Assembly (NCBI RefSeq): GCF_009905375.1
Contig: NC_133649.1
Span: forward strand, 234,140,201-234,204,200
DNA length: 64,000 nucleotides
Source of the DNA: Apium graveolens
Lineage: Eukaryota > Streptophyta > Magnoliopsida > Apiales > Apiaceae
Direction: 5' to 3'
The position numbers and the translations under genes were made by a program. Below, in pieces: positions 1-13,472 of this stretch (position 1 is its first letter; every line of letters begins with the position of its first letter). Under the pieces are notes generated by a model. The model saw only the letters and a program-made list of their open reading frames with translations, had not been told where the DNA came from and ran no database searches.

Positions 1-3000
1 TTTCAATTCTTTCAATCCATTTCCCAACAACCTTAATGGTATTCACTCTTTTCTTTTTATTTAAAACATTTGTTCCTAAATGGACGTTTCCTGGTTGGTA
101 GTTAACCAAGAAATCGTAGCTCATAATCCATTATGACCATAGTTCACACCTTCAAAGCTTAGAACGCAGCTGCTAGTGTTCAACCTTCCGCATGCATATC
201 CTCCAACATTTCACTTGGTCTTCTTTAGTCCTTGAATTAGCGAAGATGTTATCAATAAATATAGTTACACTATCTAAGCACTCCTGGTACACCATGCTCG
301 TTTAACCCTCGGAAATGACAGGTACATCATATCACTAGAACTCATGCTGCCCATACCATACTCCAAACACCGCTTTTAGGGTGACATCAAGTTTATAATT
401 TCTGATGGTCAATGCGTAATTTTATACTTCCATTTTTCTTTTTCTTATGATCACTTTTGTGCATAGTGCAAAACAATCTTTATTTCATTATTCTTTTATT
501 CCATATTTCTGAAGTTTTTCCTTCATTCATTAGTTCATTCCTATTGAGTTATACGATGCAGGGCTTTTGACACCAGCTTAACTCGGTACAGAATTCGATG
601 AGAAATTCCTACCTCATTCCCCGAGGTAACCTTGGCAAATCATTCACTTGAACCTCCAGGACTTCATTTTAATTTTAAAGAATTCTGACATGTGATTTAT
701 TGCAACGTTCTTCTCTAGCAGTTTGCCATCAATACCTTTGTTTAATTATCCCTGTTTACACGCATTTTTGGAACGAATTCCTATCTCCAACTATCGACAT
801 TTCACCTCATTCTTCTAACAGTTCGGGCACAACCGACGTTCCCCACTTGCATATTTCCTGGATTATTTTATAAATTTCCTTATCATCCTTTTGATTCCAC
901 TTCTTTTCTTCATTATTTCTCCATTCTCATTATTCATTATCTCTTTTAAACATAATGAATTTCTTTTTCTTAATAATATTAATCTGTTTATTATTGGATA
1001 GGTCATTTCTGGAGTTCACACTGGAATGAAGGTTTTTATTTATAATCTTTAAATTCTTCCTATCAGAATTATTGAATTTCATTGGTAGCTATTTTCTTAG
1101 CCTTGCTTAACTCATCACGGATCATGTATTTGACTTCACCTCGTTGGTCAACATCTCTTTTCCTTGAGTTCACATGCGGACTGCATCAGTCTCCGTCTTA
1201 TCTTAGATGCTTCAATTTGCGAGCTTTCCGTTATTTTACAGCAACTTTCATTCAATCATCGTTCAAAAGAAGTGTACATTCAAATCTTCCATTAATTCAT
1301 CATTCGATATGGGTATACATCCAAGTCCTTCCTGGAACGTTATTCTAGATGATATAATCTCTTTGCTTTATCTCATACCTTCAGGTCTTGAAATATTCTT
1401 CTTACTAGCATAAACCAATAACTTTATGTTCCTTTTGCCTATTGAAAAGGCGTATTCCTCTAGATAAAATCTTGCACAGGCTTGCAGCAACATCACACTA
1501 CTTTTACTAAATTTCCACTTCTGCTAACGCCACTACTTCCTCCAAATTGCTAATTGCTTTGATTTCGGATTTGAAAACATGTTAGAGCTTAACTCAATCT
1601 AATTGGAATCGATTTCCATTTAACTAACCATTAGTTAGTACAGTTGATCAATTAATTCCTTTAACTGATCCCTTAAACCAAGTACTGACTAGTTAACTAG
1701 AATCAAAGACCAATTATATAAAGTCGGTTTGGTCATAACAACTTTTTCAAGAACCGAGATCGCAGTCATTTGGAGTACTGATGAAAACGACTATATACTT
1801 CACTATTCTTGAATGCAGAGTAATTTCTGAAAATTTGGGCAGCACTTCCCCTATACCATTGACTACCAGTCGGACTCAAGCCGACACCATCAATCAACCC
1901 GATCATCCACATTCATATCCACTCACTTTCATTAACCAAAATCATCAATTTTTCCACAATTCACATTTTATCATCTTAATCAGCACCTGTTGGCATATCA
2001 TATATCTTTTAATAACCACACACGGTTTTCATTACTATCGTCGCAATCTGGTGGAAACTTAATCGTTATATCGTTATTTCTTAAAAGGTTTCACAGTCGA
2101 GTCACCATTGCTTCATCTCTACTTAGGGTTCCGTATCAAACTCTCGTCACTGACCCGGGTATGAGCATTGAATTCACCATCACTTATTTATGCAAGTTAG
2201 AGAACCTCACAATTTCTTGAAGAGCATGTTCGAAGTCCGATTACATTTAAGATTCCTTCCATCTTGAATCTTCACGACAAATATCTTTCCGTGACGAAGA
2301 GATGTTTCACATAGTAATTGCATGTCAGAATCATTGTTCAAAATTTCCTTGATCTTTGATCATCGTCCTGATACTCGTTTCCTCCGTTTGACACACACAA
2401 CTTTACTTCCTTATTTTGTAATTAATCTATTTATTACGGTTCACTAATGATTCATTTTTCTTGTCGAAGTCTTCTGATTTGAAGTGCATCGCGTTAACGT
2501 AATCTACCATACTGATGAGATCCTTGTAGCAAGAACAATTGTCTGACTTGATAACTTCGCCTTGTCCACATTTATTGGTGTATCCATTTTTCCTTGCTCG
2601 CAGATGTCCACCATTTATCGTTTTGCAGTCACATCTATGTTCGCTGTATGGTTCCACGTATCACACTATTTCATTTCTTTTGAAATCGTCAGAGAACAGA
2701 CTCTACGTAAAAGAAGAGTGTGAATAGGATTTTGAATGAAAAGAAGGATAAGGAATAACAATGCAACAAACAGTTGGAAGAATCTGTAAGTCAATAAATT
2801 GAAGGAAGAAGAATGAGTGATAATTTGGATATGAATGAGACAACCATAATCGTACTCAAGATGGCCAGTCTTTCATACTATATATGGCATATAGCACATG
2901 ATTAGGTGGTGTCCCACCCGACTCTTCATCACTTCGACAAAGCGTCATATCACAACATTGTTGTCTCAATCAGGAATCAAGAATTTGAGAAGAGAAATAA

Positions 3001-4803
3001 TTCAGAAGGTATACAAGAATTTTTCTTTCATTTTCATCTCCTATGATTTATCGACAGAAGAGCTTATACGTATTCACGGATCAAGATAAACATATGTTGT
3101 CGTATTAGAGGAAAGAATATTAGTGCTAATCAGCTTCCACGCTTCACTTACGTATACCATCCGGAACTATTCGGATGAAAGATTCGCCGTATAGGTCACG
3201 TTATAACTTCGGAATGTCTTCTGGAAATGCCTCCATATTCAAAGTTTTAATAATTCGATCATATCGCGTCCTTACAAAATTTATAATCATTGCTTCCAGT
3301 CGCATTCAAGAATCAAGAAAATGTATACTATCGTATTAGAAGAAAGAATGTCAATGTTGATCACCTTCCATGCTTCACCTACATCTGCCTTTAGGATCGT
3401 TCGGATACCGGTTTATGGTTTAAGTCACATCATTGCTTCGAAATGATGTCTGGAAATGCCGTCACCTTAAATACTTTAATGATTTGATCATAATTGTGTT
3501 CCTACGAAATTTATAACCACTGTTTCGGATTCCATTTATCCCGCGTAAAATAACCATCGATCACACAACTGCCTCAATTACGTCGTTAAAATATGATTCT
3601 TCTTCCACCATCTAGAAGATTCTGCCATTTCCTTCAATCATCCTTCGTTCATTCGAATCACGAATCTCATTAAATTTTAATAATTTTATAAACTGGGGTA
3701 AATAATATTTTAATATGTTGATTCAATTGTTGATTTTATTAAACAACATTTACTTTCATTTTTCATAGTAAACCTTAAACCTTCTCCCTGCTGGTGGGTC
3801 TACTTGGCCCTTTGAATTAACAACACTGAATCTAATTCCATTCTTCTTTTTAGGTCATTTTCTGTTGATAATAACAAGAACTTAAGTAGTACCTCGACAA
3901 CCAAATTATAAAACTTATTTCATGCAAAATCTTTTGAAAATTGATTAAGGAAATCTTTTCCAAAATCTCATTTTTTAAAGTTTTGAAAATCAAATATTTG
4001 GTCGTCATTACTATATAAGTTACTTGCTATTTTCCTGATTTACCAATAAAATGTATAATTAAAAGAATGCCCATATAAGGGTCTCTCCACTTTGGTACTT
4101 CTTCCACTTTTCCTTGGATGCTGCTCACACTTATTGATTGACGAAACTTCATTTACCGTCGTATATCATTTTATTTGAAACTCCACCACAACGCTGACAT
4201 CTAGTACTGTCTTTGACATTCTTGTCAGTTGTCCTTGACGTTATGCTTGCAATCACGCATGCGATTCGATGTTCTGTCTGTGGATAGGATCGCATCTTCT
4301 TGCTAGTCTTATTATACCTAATAAGGTAGATATCATTCCCCGCGCAGCTCCCGATAGGTGATAAGAATCTTCTCGCAATGGTGGTGCCTTCGAGACGCAT
4401 AACGCTAGTTCTTCATCAGCTTCCATCAACTGGTTACCTTCGACATGGAACTCGTCCTAATGCCTAAGTTAAATCGTACTAATACTCACAAATCCTCACC
4501 AGAATCAATCGCATTTTCTTCAAAACCACATGAAAAGTAGGGTAACATACCCAATCTCCATCGATCTGTCGATTCCTCATTACTGTAGGATCTAAGAATT
4601 TAATATACCTATAGCGTTGCGACATTTGCCTAACACTTTCTCAGCAATCCTATCTTATCAACTCCTAGATCAAATCTGCTAACCCTAATTCGCACCCAAC
4701 TTAACTTAACCTGAGTATGCCTAGGGTTTTTCCTATCCTGTACGACCTATCATTCATATCTTACTCTCACCTATTCTTATTTCAGTGACCAATAACCTAC
4801 AGC
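1..4803 (-). pseudogene. Degenerate chromoviral gag-pol interior
   Basis: No ORF of useful length survives. Read on the minus strand, 60-600 gives an RT-like string in the expected order. A segment near 560-450 resembles the N-terminal RT fingers. Near 390-320 there is a trace of the YGxxEFxVMxFG block. Near 290-220 a recognisable FIDN-type core (second catalytic Asp apparently Asn) is followed by the thumb-side stretch. The part nearest the LTR (about 4750-4100) should be gag, and the short frame at 4149-4400 has a CxxC pair that could be a zinc-knuckle remnant, but this is weak. Stops and indels are dense throughout. The region between about 700 and 4100 holds nothing I can assign domain by domain. 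Confidence 0.5.
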
Positions 4804-4815
4804 TCTGATACCAAC
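4804..4815 (-). other. Primer binding site (tRNA-iMet type)
   Basis: The minus strand reads TGGTATCAGAGC three bases inside the LTR end at 4819. This complements the 3' end of plant initiator tRNA-Met, the usual primer of chromoviruses and Sireviruses. It fixes the orientation of the element. Confidence 0.85.
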
Positions 4816-4818
4816 TTG

Positions 4819-7800
4819 TAACAACCCAAATTCGGGGTCAGGATTGGGTGTCACTACACAACTTTAAATAAAAATAAAAACCTGTATATTAAAATAAATA
4901 TACAGATAACCCCTCATAATCAGGATCTCTTACAGGTTATAGTATGAAACAAGAATTTAACCTTCTAAAATTTACATTGTCTAGATACAATTTCATTACC
5001 TCACTATTAATTTCCTTGTACTGATCACACTGACATCTCCAAATTTCTTCAGCTGGAATCTCCCACTTATGTTATCTATCAAAAGCTATTCACTTTGTCC
5101 TTATTTGATATTGAAAGAAATAAGAGTTCACAAAGCAAGAGTGAGCCAAAAATGCCCAGCAAGTATTATAAATGGTTTCCAGGTTTCAGATCAGAAAACT
5201 CCTGGAAATGATTGTTGAATGATTTTAAAAACATCTTTACATATTTAAATAGTTGAGCGAACAAAACATCGGCCCTCACTGGCCTTTAATCATAAATCAT
5301 ATTTTGTTGTAAAAGAATAGTGATCGTTTCAATATTTCATCCTTTTGAATCAAATCTCTGTTTGAGTTCGTAATTATGAACTATTCGGGAAGGAATGCCG
5401 TTAATGGCGATCAACAATAAATTAGACTGGACACTAGAACCAACATATGCACTATAACCTGCTGATCAGTCAAGAGATAGTGCGGATCTATACTCAACTG
5501 CATAGACCCAACCAACATATGGGGCACCCAGGAAACTATGGCCTAAAGGGGTCCGGTCCATCTCCGGCCCATAGGATCCAGCTCATCACTGGTCCTCATA
5601 ATAACCGTCCAGCCCATAGAGTATTTTGATATCAAATCATTTTGATTTCAAAACATCCCAAATCAGGGTTCACAAATAACCCGAACGAATGGGTATTTTC
5701 TCAAGAGAGCAATCGATAATATAGGAACAATAATGAAAAGAACTGGCATAATAAGAGTAATTGCAGCGAAATATAAAACAGTTAACTATTTTGAACTTAA
5801 GATAGGAGCGAATAAATATTTACAGTATTTAAGGAGAAAGGTTAGGAATACTTGCAGTATTTAAAAGAAAGTTCGGGAATACTTGTCTCAATAAGCTTTA
5901 ACCATTATTATCGGTTGACTTTTGTGTTTCTTTGAACATGTGGCTTTATCGTCACACCACTATCCTATCCTAGTTACGATCTCAACACACAGGCCTTTCA
6001 ATTGGAACTTTATTGATCTCGACGTCTAATCACTAGATCGTTCCTAGTCCGATATCGATACTCGGGTATTCCGTCTAGGTCCTACAGTATTAAAATACTC
6101 TAATTTAGATAATCGCTTCGCTTAACATCACCTCACTATTCTATTCTACCCATACGATTTCATAATCCAATTTATATTTATATGTATTATTGAAATACAC
6201 ATAAGAGTTATGGCTTGCACCTTCAAAGCTCGGTTCGGTATATAATTTCAGAAAATACGTATATTTGTCATTTTCAAAAATAGGGTAATCGATTATTCAC
6301 AACATATCTTGTCACGTAAGTAGGTTTCAAAAATTCAATTACATATCCTCGTTCGACGTCTCCGATAATAACAGGTTACGTTCCCGTATTTTCGGAATTA
6401 ATTTCCCGAAAATCGGGCAGCGTCTCCTTTGTCTATCGGCCTACCCGTCGAATCAGTTTGACGTCAAATTCACAACACAACAACAACCAACAATCGCAAT
6501 CATCCAATTCACAACCAATTTCACTAATCCCATCCACCAATACGAACTTAATTTATTAATTATTATTTATTGTTATTCGTATCTTATTTTTCATTTTGTT
6601 TCGAAATTAATTTCTCAACTAATTTTATTTATTTCATTTATAAATGTAGGACTCAGATAAAAATCATCACCGTCCACCGTCGGCTCGCCGAGGCTCATCG
6701 CCGACGGCGGCAAAATTCGCGGGTACCCGATAAAGTTGGGTTTCCAACACAAATTTCACCGATATAACTTTCGAATAATTAAATAGTTAGTTGTATAATC
6801 ATCAAAATTTTAATTCGAATAAATCAAATTATTCAATCAATACAACATAGCAGTAACAGGAATAAAGGAAACAGGGCAACCACGCATGCACCCATGCGAC
6901 ATCACCGCCATCTCGTCGGAAACCGGCTGAAAGGCGGCAGAGTAGCAAAACAACCGCAGCAACATAATAAGTACAGGCAACACAGAACAATAATCGCACA
7001 CGGACACAGCCACACATGCGCAACGCGCACAGCAGCCCACACAAACACAGACCACGCCACAACATCCCTCGCCTGGAAAAGCAAAAGGGTGGCGACTGAC
7101 GGGAAGAATAAAGGCGGCACAAAAACCTCAATTGATTGCTCACACATATACACATACATGTATATATATGTATACAATAAGGAAGAAGGAACCAAAACAC
7201 CCGACTGGAAAACAGAACATCGGCCATGCTTACCGGAAAAACACAGAACAACGGCAACCGGAGCAAGAAAAGGGAAGAAAGAAACGGGGAAGGAGAGGTG
7301 AGAGGGAGAGGTTAAAGAAAGAGAGACGGGATAAAGAGAGAAGAGAGATCGAGAGAGTTCGAGGGAGAGAGATTGGGAAGAAAAGAGATGGGGACGAGAG
7401 GGATTGGATAAGCCCGTTTGTTATTATCTGTTATGCCTTATCATTATTTAATCGGTAAAACTCAGCAATAACTACGAGTACTACGTAATTGGTACGAAAT
7501 TTGTGATCTAACGAATCGATTTACGGTTAATTTTAAACCGAAGAAAACAATCAAATGCATTTTAAAATTTTCATAATAATTAAAATTAACAAAATAAAAT
7601 TTTCATAATTTTTAAATTATTTTTAATTATCAGTTATACCCGTATTTTACAATTTTACCGAATACACGTGCGGTTAAATAAAAGCCATAAAATTTCCAAA
7701 ATAATTTTAAAATTTTGAAATATTTAAAAGTTAATTAAATAAAATTTTCAGGATTTTTGAAACATCTTGGAATTAAATATTGATTTTACAATTAAATGGA

Positions 7801-8728
7801 ATCAGAAATCTCATTTAAAGATAATTCATAAATAAAATATTGATTTCTAAATTTTATAAACTCCTAAAAATAATAAATAAAATTGTAAAATAATAAAAAT
7901 AATTTTAGAAACAATTTTAGCATTTTTAAAAATAAATATTCAATAAAGTCACTTTAAAATGAATTAAATGCATACAACTCGATAATTAATTATAAAAGTA
8001 ATCTTCGCGTCCAACCAATCCAACATAATTAACAATACAGCAACACATCGCTAACAGAAGCTTTGCATATTTTATTTATTTAACATTTCGATAATTACAT
8101 TTACAGACCGGATCCGAAAATAGGTTACTTAGCCGCTAAGTAACTGAAAAGATGATACAATTTTAATACCAAATTTGGATAATTATCAAAACAGAGACTC
8201 TTATAAAATACTTTATACGAAAATGAGGTAATAATATCTCACCTTTTGGGAATACGGATTTTTATCGATCTATAAAATGATTTGTGTATCGGAAATTTCA
8301 CACCGGGACTCGTACAGGTCAAAACGTACCCTGGATCGAGAAAATCAAAACATGAAAAGTGTTCAGAATTATCAGATTATGTTAGGAAGGAGTTTTCGGA
8401 AGAGTTTCGGGTTGTAAAAACGCAAAAACGATTGAAGTGGGACGATTTCCGATTCTAAAAAGTAATTTTATAATTAAGTAAAAATAATCATTATTAAATC
8501 TATAAATCCTTATAAAATCATATGATAATCCAAAAATTACCAGAAAAATACCAAAATTATCTAGATTTAATTCTGGATAATTGGAAATTAAAATATCTCA
8601 ATTTTTATCAGAAATAAACATCCAAATATTATTATCCATCCTCAAATAATTCACCAAAATTCACATAAAAATCACACAATAATTATTTATTGATAAAAAT
8701 AATTACATAATATTTCCCAGGCGTTACA
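4819..8728 (-). repeat. 5' LTR of minus-strand chromovirus (3910 bp)
   Basis: In element orientation the LTR starts TGTAACGCCTGGG at 8728 and ends GGGTTGTTACA at 4819, next to the primer binding site. Its 3' end resembles the end of the plus-strand chromoviral LTR at 51417-55532 (both have a CCCCGA..CCGG-like block just before the terminal TTACA), so they are related but distinct families. The body is AT-rich, with a GC-richer core at about 6650-7420. Short frames inside are not supported as genes. The partner LTR lies outside the window. Confidence 0.8.
7141..7400. repeat. Low-complexity CA/TA and GA-rich tracts in the LTR
   Basis: A short alternating stretch (cacatatacacatacatgt and following TATA-rich bases, 7141-7172) is followed by a purine-rich tract at 7265-7400, dominated by GAGAG and GGGA words on the plus strand. 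In element orientation the second tract is a CT-rich stretch, as is common in LTR promoters and leaders of plant retroelements. The frames read through it are compositional artefacts. Confidence 0.55.
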
Positions 8729-8730
8729 GA

Positions 8731-9895
8731 CAACAACTCCAGCTACAACAATCTAATGAAAAATCTGAATTGGAGGAGTTGAAGCTTATGTGTAAAAGTC
8801 AAGATGAGTCTATCAAGATTTTGGAAAATCAAATTGGGTAAATTGCCAATGCCTTGCTATATCAGTCAGCCTGGTACACTACCCAGTGATACTGAAGTGC
8901 CAGGAAAGAGGGAAGCTAAGGAGCAGGTAAAAGCAATCACTTTGAGGTCTGGAAAGGTTGTGAATCCCGAATGAACTCAAGAGTTGACTGAAGAAGCTGA
9001 GGCTGAGAAAGAAGTAGAGCAGCAGGATGAAAAAGTGGAACCAAGGAAGACTACTGTTGAGCACACTCCTCCTGAGGGTAATACAGGGGAGAAACAGATC
9101 TATCCTCCACCGCCTTTTTCTAAGCGGCTACAGAAGAAGAAGCTCGACAAGCAATTTGAGAAGTTTCTGGAGGTGTTCAAAAAAGTTCATATCAACATAC
9201 CTTTCATTGAGGCTCTTGAGCAGATGCCTAGTTATGCAAAGTTTATGAAAGGTATTCTCTCTCGGAAAGTGAAGCTAGATGATATAGAGGTTGTCGCTCT
9301 CACAGAGGAATGCAGTGTTGTGCTGCAACAGAAGTTGCCTCCGAAGCTTAAAGACCCGGGAAGTTTCACTATTCCATGTACTATTGGAAAAGTGTCTTTT
9401 GACAGATACTTATGTGACTTGGGAGCTAGCATCAATCTGATGCCTTTTTCAATTTTCAAGCAGTTGGACTTACTTGATTCCAAACTGACTTATATGACCT
9501 TGCATTTAGTCGACCGTTCTATAACATATCCGTGAGGTATTGTGTTTGATGTCTTGGTCAAGGTTGATGAACTCATCTTCCCTGCTGATTTCGTAATTCT
9601 TGATTTCGAGGAGGATAAGAAGATTCCCATAATCTTGGGAAGACCTTTCTTGGCAACTGGCCGAACCTTGATAGATGTGTAGAAGGGTGAGCTCACAATG
9701 CGAGTTCTGGATCAGGATGTTACTTTGAATGTGTTCAATGCTATGAAATTTCCGACTGATAATGAGGAGTGCTTAAAAGTGGAGTTGGTCGATTCGGTGG
9801 TCACATTGGAACTTGATCAATTGCTAAGGTCTGATGCCTTAGAAAAAGCCTTGTTGGGGAATTCAGATAGTGAAGATGACGAAGGTGAAGAATAA
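8731..9895 (+). pseudogene. Athila gag C-terminus and aspartic protease (broken)
   Basis: Gag-like sequence begins at the chromovirus junction in frame 1 (Gln-rich, then LENQIG). It shifts frame between 8850 and 8870 and continues through PGTLPSDTEVPGKREAKEQ and KAITLRSGK. The protease core is CDLGASINLMPFS at about 9412-9450, with the [16 protein letters not shown] block at about 9634-9681. Retroviral-type proteases cleave the polyprotein and act as dimers, with the Asp of DLGA as catalytic residue. In-frame stops lie at 8972, 9533 and 9680. The tail is acidic (SEDDEGEE) and ends at 9895. The family assignment is firm, the ORF is clearly dead, and the gag N-terminus was lost to the insertion at 8728. 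Confidence 0.82.
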
Positions 9896-9936
9896 TTGCA
9901 ATATTTGATACTTCTCCCTGGAAGAAGAAGATTGAT

Positions 9937-12916
9937 ATGCCTTTTGAATCTTTGGGAATGGAGGAATTGAACAAAGCTCCTAAACACCTCAAGCCATCTA
10001 TTGAAGAAGCTCCCGCTCTTGAGCTTAAGCCTTTACCTGAGCATTTGAGGTATGCGTTTTTAGGTAATGCATCTACTCTGCCTGTTATTATTGTATCTGA
10101 CCTTCCAGGTAGTGATGAGGGAAATCTTTTCAGGATTCTGAGAGAGTTCCAATCGGCAATTGGATGGACTATAGCAGATATCAAGGGAATCAGCCCTTCT
10201 TACTACATGCATAAAATTCTGCTAGAGGAAGGTAGCAAGCCTACGGTCGAGCAGCAAAGAAGACTTAATCCAATCATGAAGGAGGTAGTGAAGAAGGAAA
10301 TTCTTAAGTGGCTAGATGCAGGGATCATCTACCCTATTTCTGACAGTTTATGGGTAAGCCCGGTTCAATGTGTGCCAAAGAAAGGTGGAATTATTGTGGT
10401 AGTAAATAAGAAGAGTGAGCTTATTCCTACTAGAACAGTCACGGGGTGGAGAGTTTGCGTGGACTACAGGAAGCTGAACAAATCCACTAGGAAGGATCAC
10501 TTCCCTTTGCCCTTCATTGATCAGATGTTCGACAGGTTGGCTGGTCATTAGTACTATTGTCTCCTGGATGGTTATTCGGGTTATAATCAAATTTGTATCG
10601 CTCCAAAAGATTAGGAGAAAACTACCTTCACTTGTCCATTTGGTACTTTCGCCTTCAGACGAGTTTTTTTTTGTCTATGTGGTGCGCCAGCCATATTTCA
10701 GAGATGTATGATGGCCATTTTTCTGACATGATTGACCAGAATGTGGAAGCGTTCATGGACAACTTCTTAGTCTTTGGCGATTCATTTGATGAGTTCTTGC
10801 AAAATCTTGGACACGTTCTTAAGAGGTGTTGAGACCAATCTGGTTGTTAATTGGGAGAAATGTCACTTTATGGTGCGAAAGGGCATTATTCTCGGGCACA
10901 AGATTTCTAGTAAGGGTCTAGAGGTGGATAAGGCCAAGGTGGGGGTCATTGAGAATCTTCCTTAACCTATTTCTGTTAAGGGAATTCGCAGATTTCTTGG
11001 TCATGCGGGTTTCTACAGGCGTTTCATCAAAGATTTCTCTAAGATTTCAAAGCCATTGTGCAGTTTGCTAGAAAAAGATGTCCCTTTCAAGTTTGATGAC
11101 GAGTGCCTTGTAGCTTTTGAGATATTGAAGAAGAGTTTAATCACGGCACCGGTCATAACTGCGCCTGATTGGAATGAACCTTTTGAGATGATGTACGATG
11201 CAAGAGACTATGCAGTTGGAGCAGTTCTTGGGCAGAGGAAAAAACAACATATCTCATATGGTCTACTATGCTAGTAAGACCCTAAATGGTGCTCAACTGA
11301 ATTATACTACTACGTAGAAAGAGATTTTCGCTATTATCTGTGGTTTTGAGAAATTTCAATCTTATTTACTTGGGACTAAGGTGACAGTTTCACTGATCAT
11401 GCTGCAATTCGATATCTCGTCTCAAAGAAGGACTCGAAGCCTAGATTGATTAGATGGGTTCTTTTGCTCCAAGAATTTGAACTGGAGATTAAGGGCAGAA
11501 AAGGAACTGAAAATCAAGTCGCTGATCATCTCTCGCGTTTAGAGAATCCTAATGCTACTTCATTGGATAAAAAATTGATAAATGAATCTTTTCCCGATGA
11601 GCAGCTTTTTGGAATGCAAGAAGAAGAGCCGTGGTTTGCAGACATTATGAACTACCTTGTGAGTAATATCATGCCTCCCGACTTATCTTATGCTCATAGA
11701 AAGAAGTTTCTACATGAAGTAAAGAGGTATATATGGGATGAGCCGTATCTTTTTTGACAAGGAGCTGACCAAATCATCAAGAGATGTATTCCTTACAGCA
11801 AAACGGGGGGGATCTTGCGAGATTGCCACTCAACATCTTATGGAGGACATTATGGTGGAGAAAAGACAACAGCTCGTGTTCTTCAAGCAGGTTTCTTTTG
11901 GCCGACATTATTTAAAGATGCTCACCAGTTCATTTTGAAGTGTGATCGATGTCAACGTGTGGGTAATATGTCTAAGAGGGATGATATGCCTCTTAATGTG
12001 CTTCTCGAGATTGGGGTCTTCGATGTTTGGGGAATTGACTTCATGGGGCCATTTGTCTCATCTTGTAACAATCAGTATCTCTTGTTGGCGGTTGATTACG
12101 TATCAAAATGGGTTAAAGTTAAGCCGTTGCCAACGAATGATACGAAAGTGGTGCTTAATTTTTTTTCACAAGCAGATATTCACAAGGTTTGAAACTCTAA
12201 GAGTCATAATCAGTGATGAAGGGTCGCATTTTTGTAATCGCAAGTTTACTGCTATGATGAAAAGGTATAATGTGAATCATCGCATTGCTACGGCTTATCA
12301 TCCTCAGATGAATGGTCAAGCTGAGGTATCTAACAGAGAGATCAAGCGTATTTTAGAGAAAGTCGTATATCCACCGAGGAAAGATTGGTCTTTGAAGCTT
12401 GATGAAGCTGTTTGGGCTTATAGAACAGCATATAAGACTCCATTGGGAATGTCGTCATTTCAGTTGGTCTATGGTAAAGGGTGTCATTTGCCTGTGGAGC
12501 TCGAGCATAAGGCATACTGGGCGTTGAAGAAGTTGAATCTGAACTTGGATGCGGCTGGAAAAAAGAGGATGCTTCAATTGAATGAACTCGACGAGTTTCG
12601 ACTTCAAGCTTATGAGAACAATAAAATGTATAAGGAGAAGGTCAAGAGGTGGCACGATCGGGGTCTAGTGCTCAAATCATTTGTGCCAGGGCAACAAGTT
12701 ATATTGTTCAACTCTCATCTCCGTCTTTTTCTTGGAAAGTTGAAGTCAAGATAGTCAGGGCAATTTATTGTCAAAACTGTGTTTCCACATGGAGCGGTGG
12801 AAATTTTTGAGAATGATCCGGGCCAGGCATTCAAGGTAAGTGGTCAGAGGTTGAAGCATTATTATGGTGACACGGCAACCCGTGAGGTGGTTAGTGTCGT
12901 TCTATTGTCCGTTTGA
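9937..12916 (+). pseudogene. Athila reverse transcriptase, RNase H and integrase (broken)
   Basis: RT starts near 9937. Its N-terminal palm (WVSPVQCVPKKGG, CVDYRKLNKSTRKDHFPLPF) is clear to 10548. Stops fall at 10549 and about 10612, with frameshifts near 10712 and 10825. The catalytic box reads FMDN at 10752-10763, so the second Asp of the usual xxDD is Asn. RNase H follows (about 11056-11550: ITAPDWNEPFEMMYDA, the TDHAAIRYL region, [13 protein letters not shown]). Integrase has an HHCC-type finger (CDRCQRVGN), the first Asp in GIDFMGPF, the second in ISDEGSHF after a frameshift near 12185, and Glu in [14 protein letters not shown]. The C-terminal part ends at 12914. The element cannot encode an active polymerase as read. 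Confidence 0.85.
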
Positions 12917-13042
12917 GCTCAAGGTTCTACGTCGAGCTAGCGACGTAAAAGAAGCGCTTCTTGGGAGGCAAACCAAGTATGTTGTACATTAGGAGGTAGA
13001 GGAAGCTAAAAGAAAAGAGATGAGGACTCACTTCAGAAACTT

Positions 13043-13180
13043 GGCGCGCCCGCGCTGTCCTAGCGCGCGGTCGCGCTGATTTCACAGAAGCATGGCGCAC
13101 CCGCACTGTTACAGCACGCGGCCGCACCGATTTGGCAGAAGTATTGTGCGCCCGCGCTGTCTCAGCATGTGGCCGCACCG
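13043..13180 (+). repeat. Three GC-rich ~35-38 bp units spaced about 51 bp apart
   Basis: Units begin at 13043, 13094 and 13146. Each reads roughly GGCGC(G/A)CCCGC(G/A)CTGT, a short AT-richer centre, then AGC(G/A)CGCGG(T/C)CGC. The two halves are partly complementary, so each unit could fold. Related units recur in the 3' LTR of the same Athila at 26099-26133 and 26151-26184. They stand out sharply against the AT-rich background. Confidence 0.75.
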
Positions 13181-13369
13181 TGTCCTGACTGGAAAAAAAT
13201 AAAACATCAGTTTCAAGAGAAAATCGGGATTTTTAGTCAAAAATCAATTCCAAACCGATTTTTACTCTACCACATCCCATAATTCCCTCTTCAAATCAAA
13301 CCGATTACTCCCATTATTCCCATAATCAAATCCCACTTCTATTCCATATATAATTCTCTTTTCACCACC

Positions 13370-13378
13370 TATATATAC
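13370..13378 (+). promoter_or_regulatory. TATA-like box upstream of the Athila env-position ORF
   Basis: TATATATAC lies about 95-103 bp before the ATG at 13473. The interval is rich in CA and CT words (cacctcatacacaaactt, ctctctactcac), as in plant 5' untranslated leaders. No experimental support can be seen from sequence alone. Confidence 0.4.
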
Positions 13379-13472
13379 ATGCACCTCATACACAAACTTC
13401 TCCACCAATTCACAAATTCTCAAACACAAATTCTCTCTTAAACATAACTCTTATTCTCTCTACTCACTTCCA

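Larger units (their letters stand above)
1..8728 (-). mobile_element. Partial minus-strand chromovirus (Ty3/gypsy, Tekay-like) with a 3.9-kb LTR
   Basis: On the minus strand this reads 5' LTR (8728 to 4819), a tRNA-iMet type primer binding site (4815-4804), then a decayed gag-pol region running off the window at position 1. The long LTR, TGTAAC...TTACA ends and TGGTATCAGAGC site match Tekay/Del-type chromoviruses. The right LTR edge cuts straight into Athila gag, so the element was probably inserted into that Athila. Its 3' LTR should lie left of the window. The 5-bp target duplication on this side would be 8729-8733 (gacaa), which I cannot confirm without the other end. Confidence 0.72.
12917..13472 (+). 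other. Athila spacer between pol and the env-position ORF
   Basis: This 556-bp non-coding stretch joins pol to the ORF at 13473. It holds three GC-rich repeat units (13043-13180), then an AT- and CT-rich part with a TATA-like box at 13370-13378 and a CA/CT-rich leader that runs to the ATG at 13473. I see no polypurine tract here. Confidence 0.6.

Noticed and set aside
6829..7458. Several overlapping frames of 70-145 codons on both strands
   Set aside because: They lie inside a chromoviral LTR in a CA/GA-rich low-complexity tract. The products are Cys/Val- or Arg/Lys/Glu-rich in a way set by composition.
9801..10590. Minus-strand frames opposite Athila protease and RT
   Set aside because: They are shadows of the real plus-strand domains, with no recognisable motifs.
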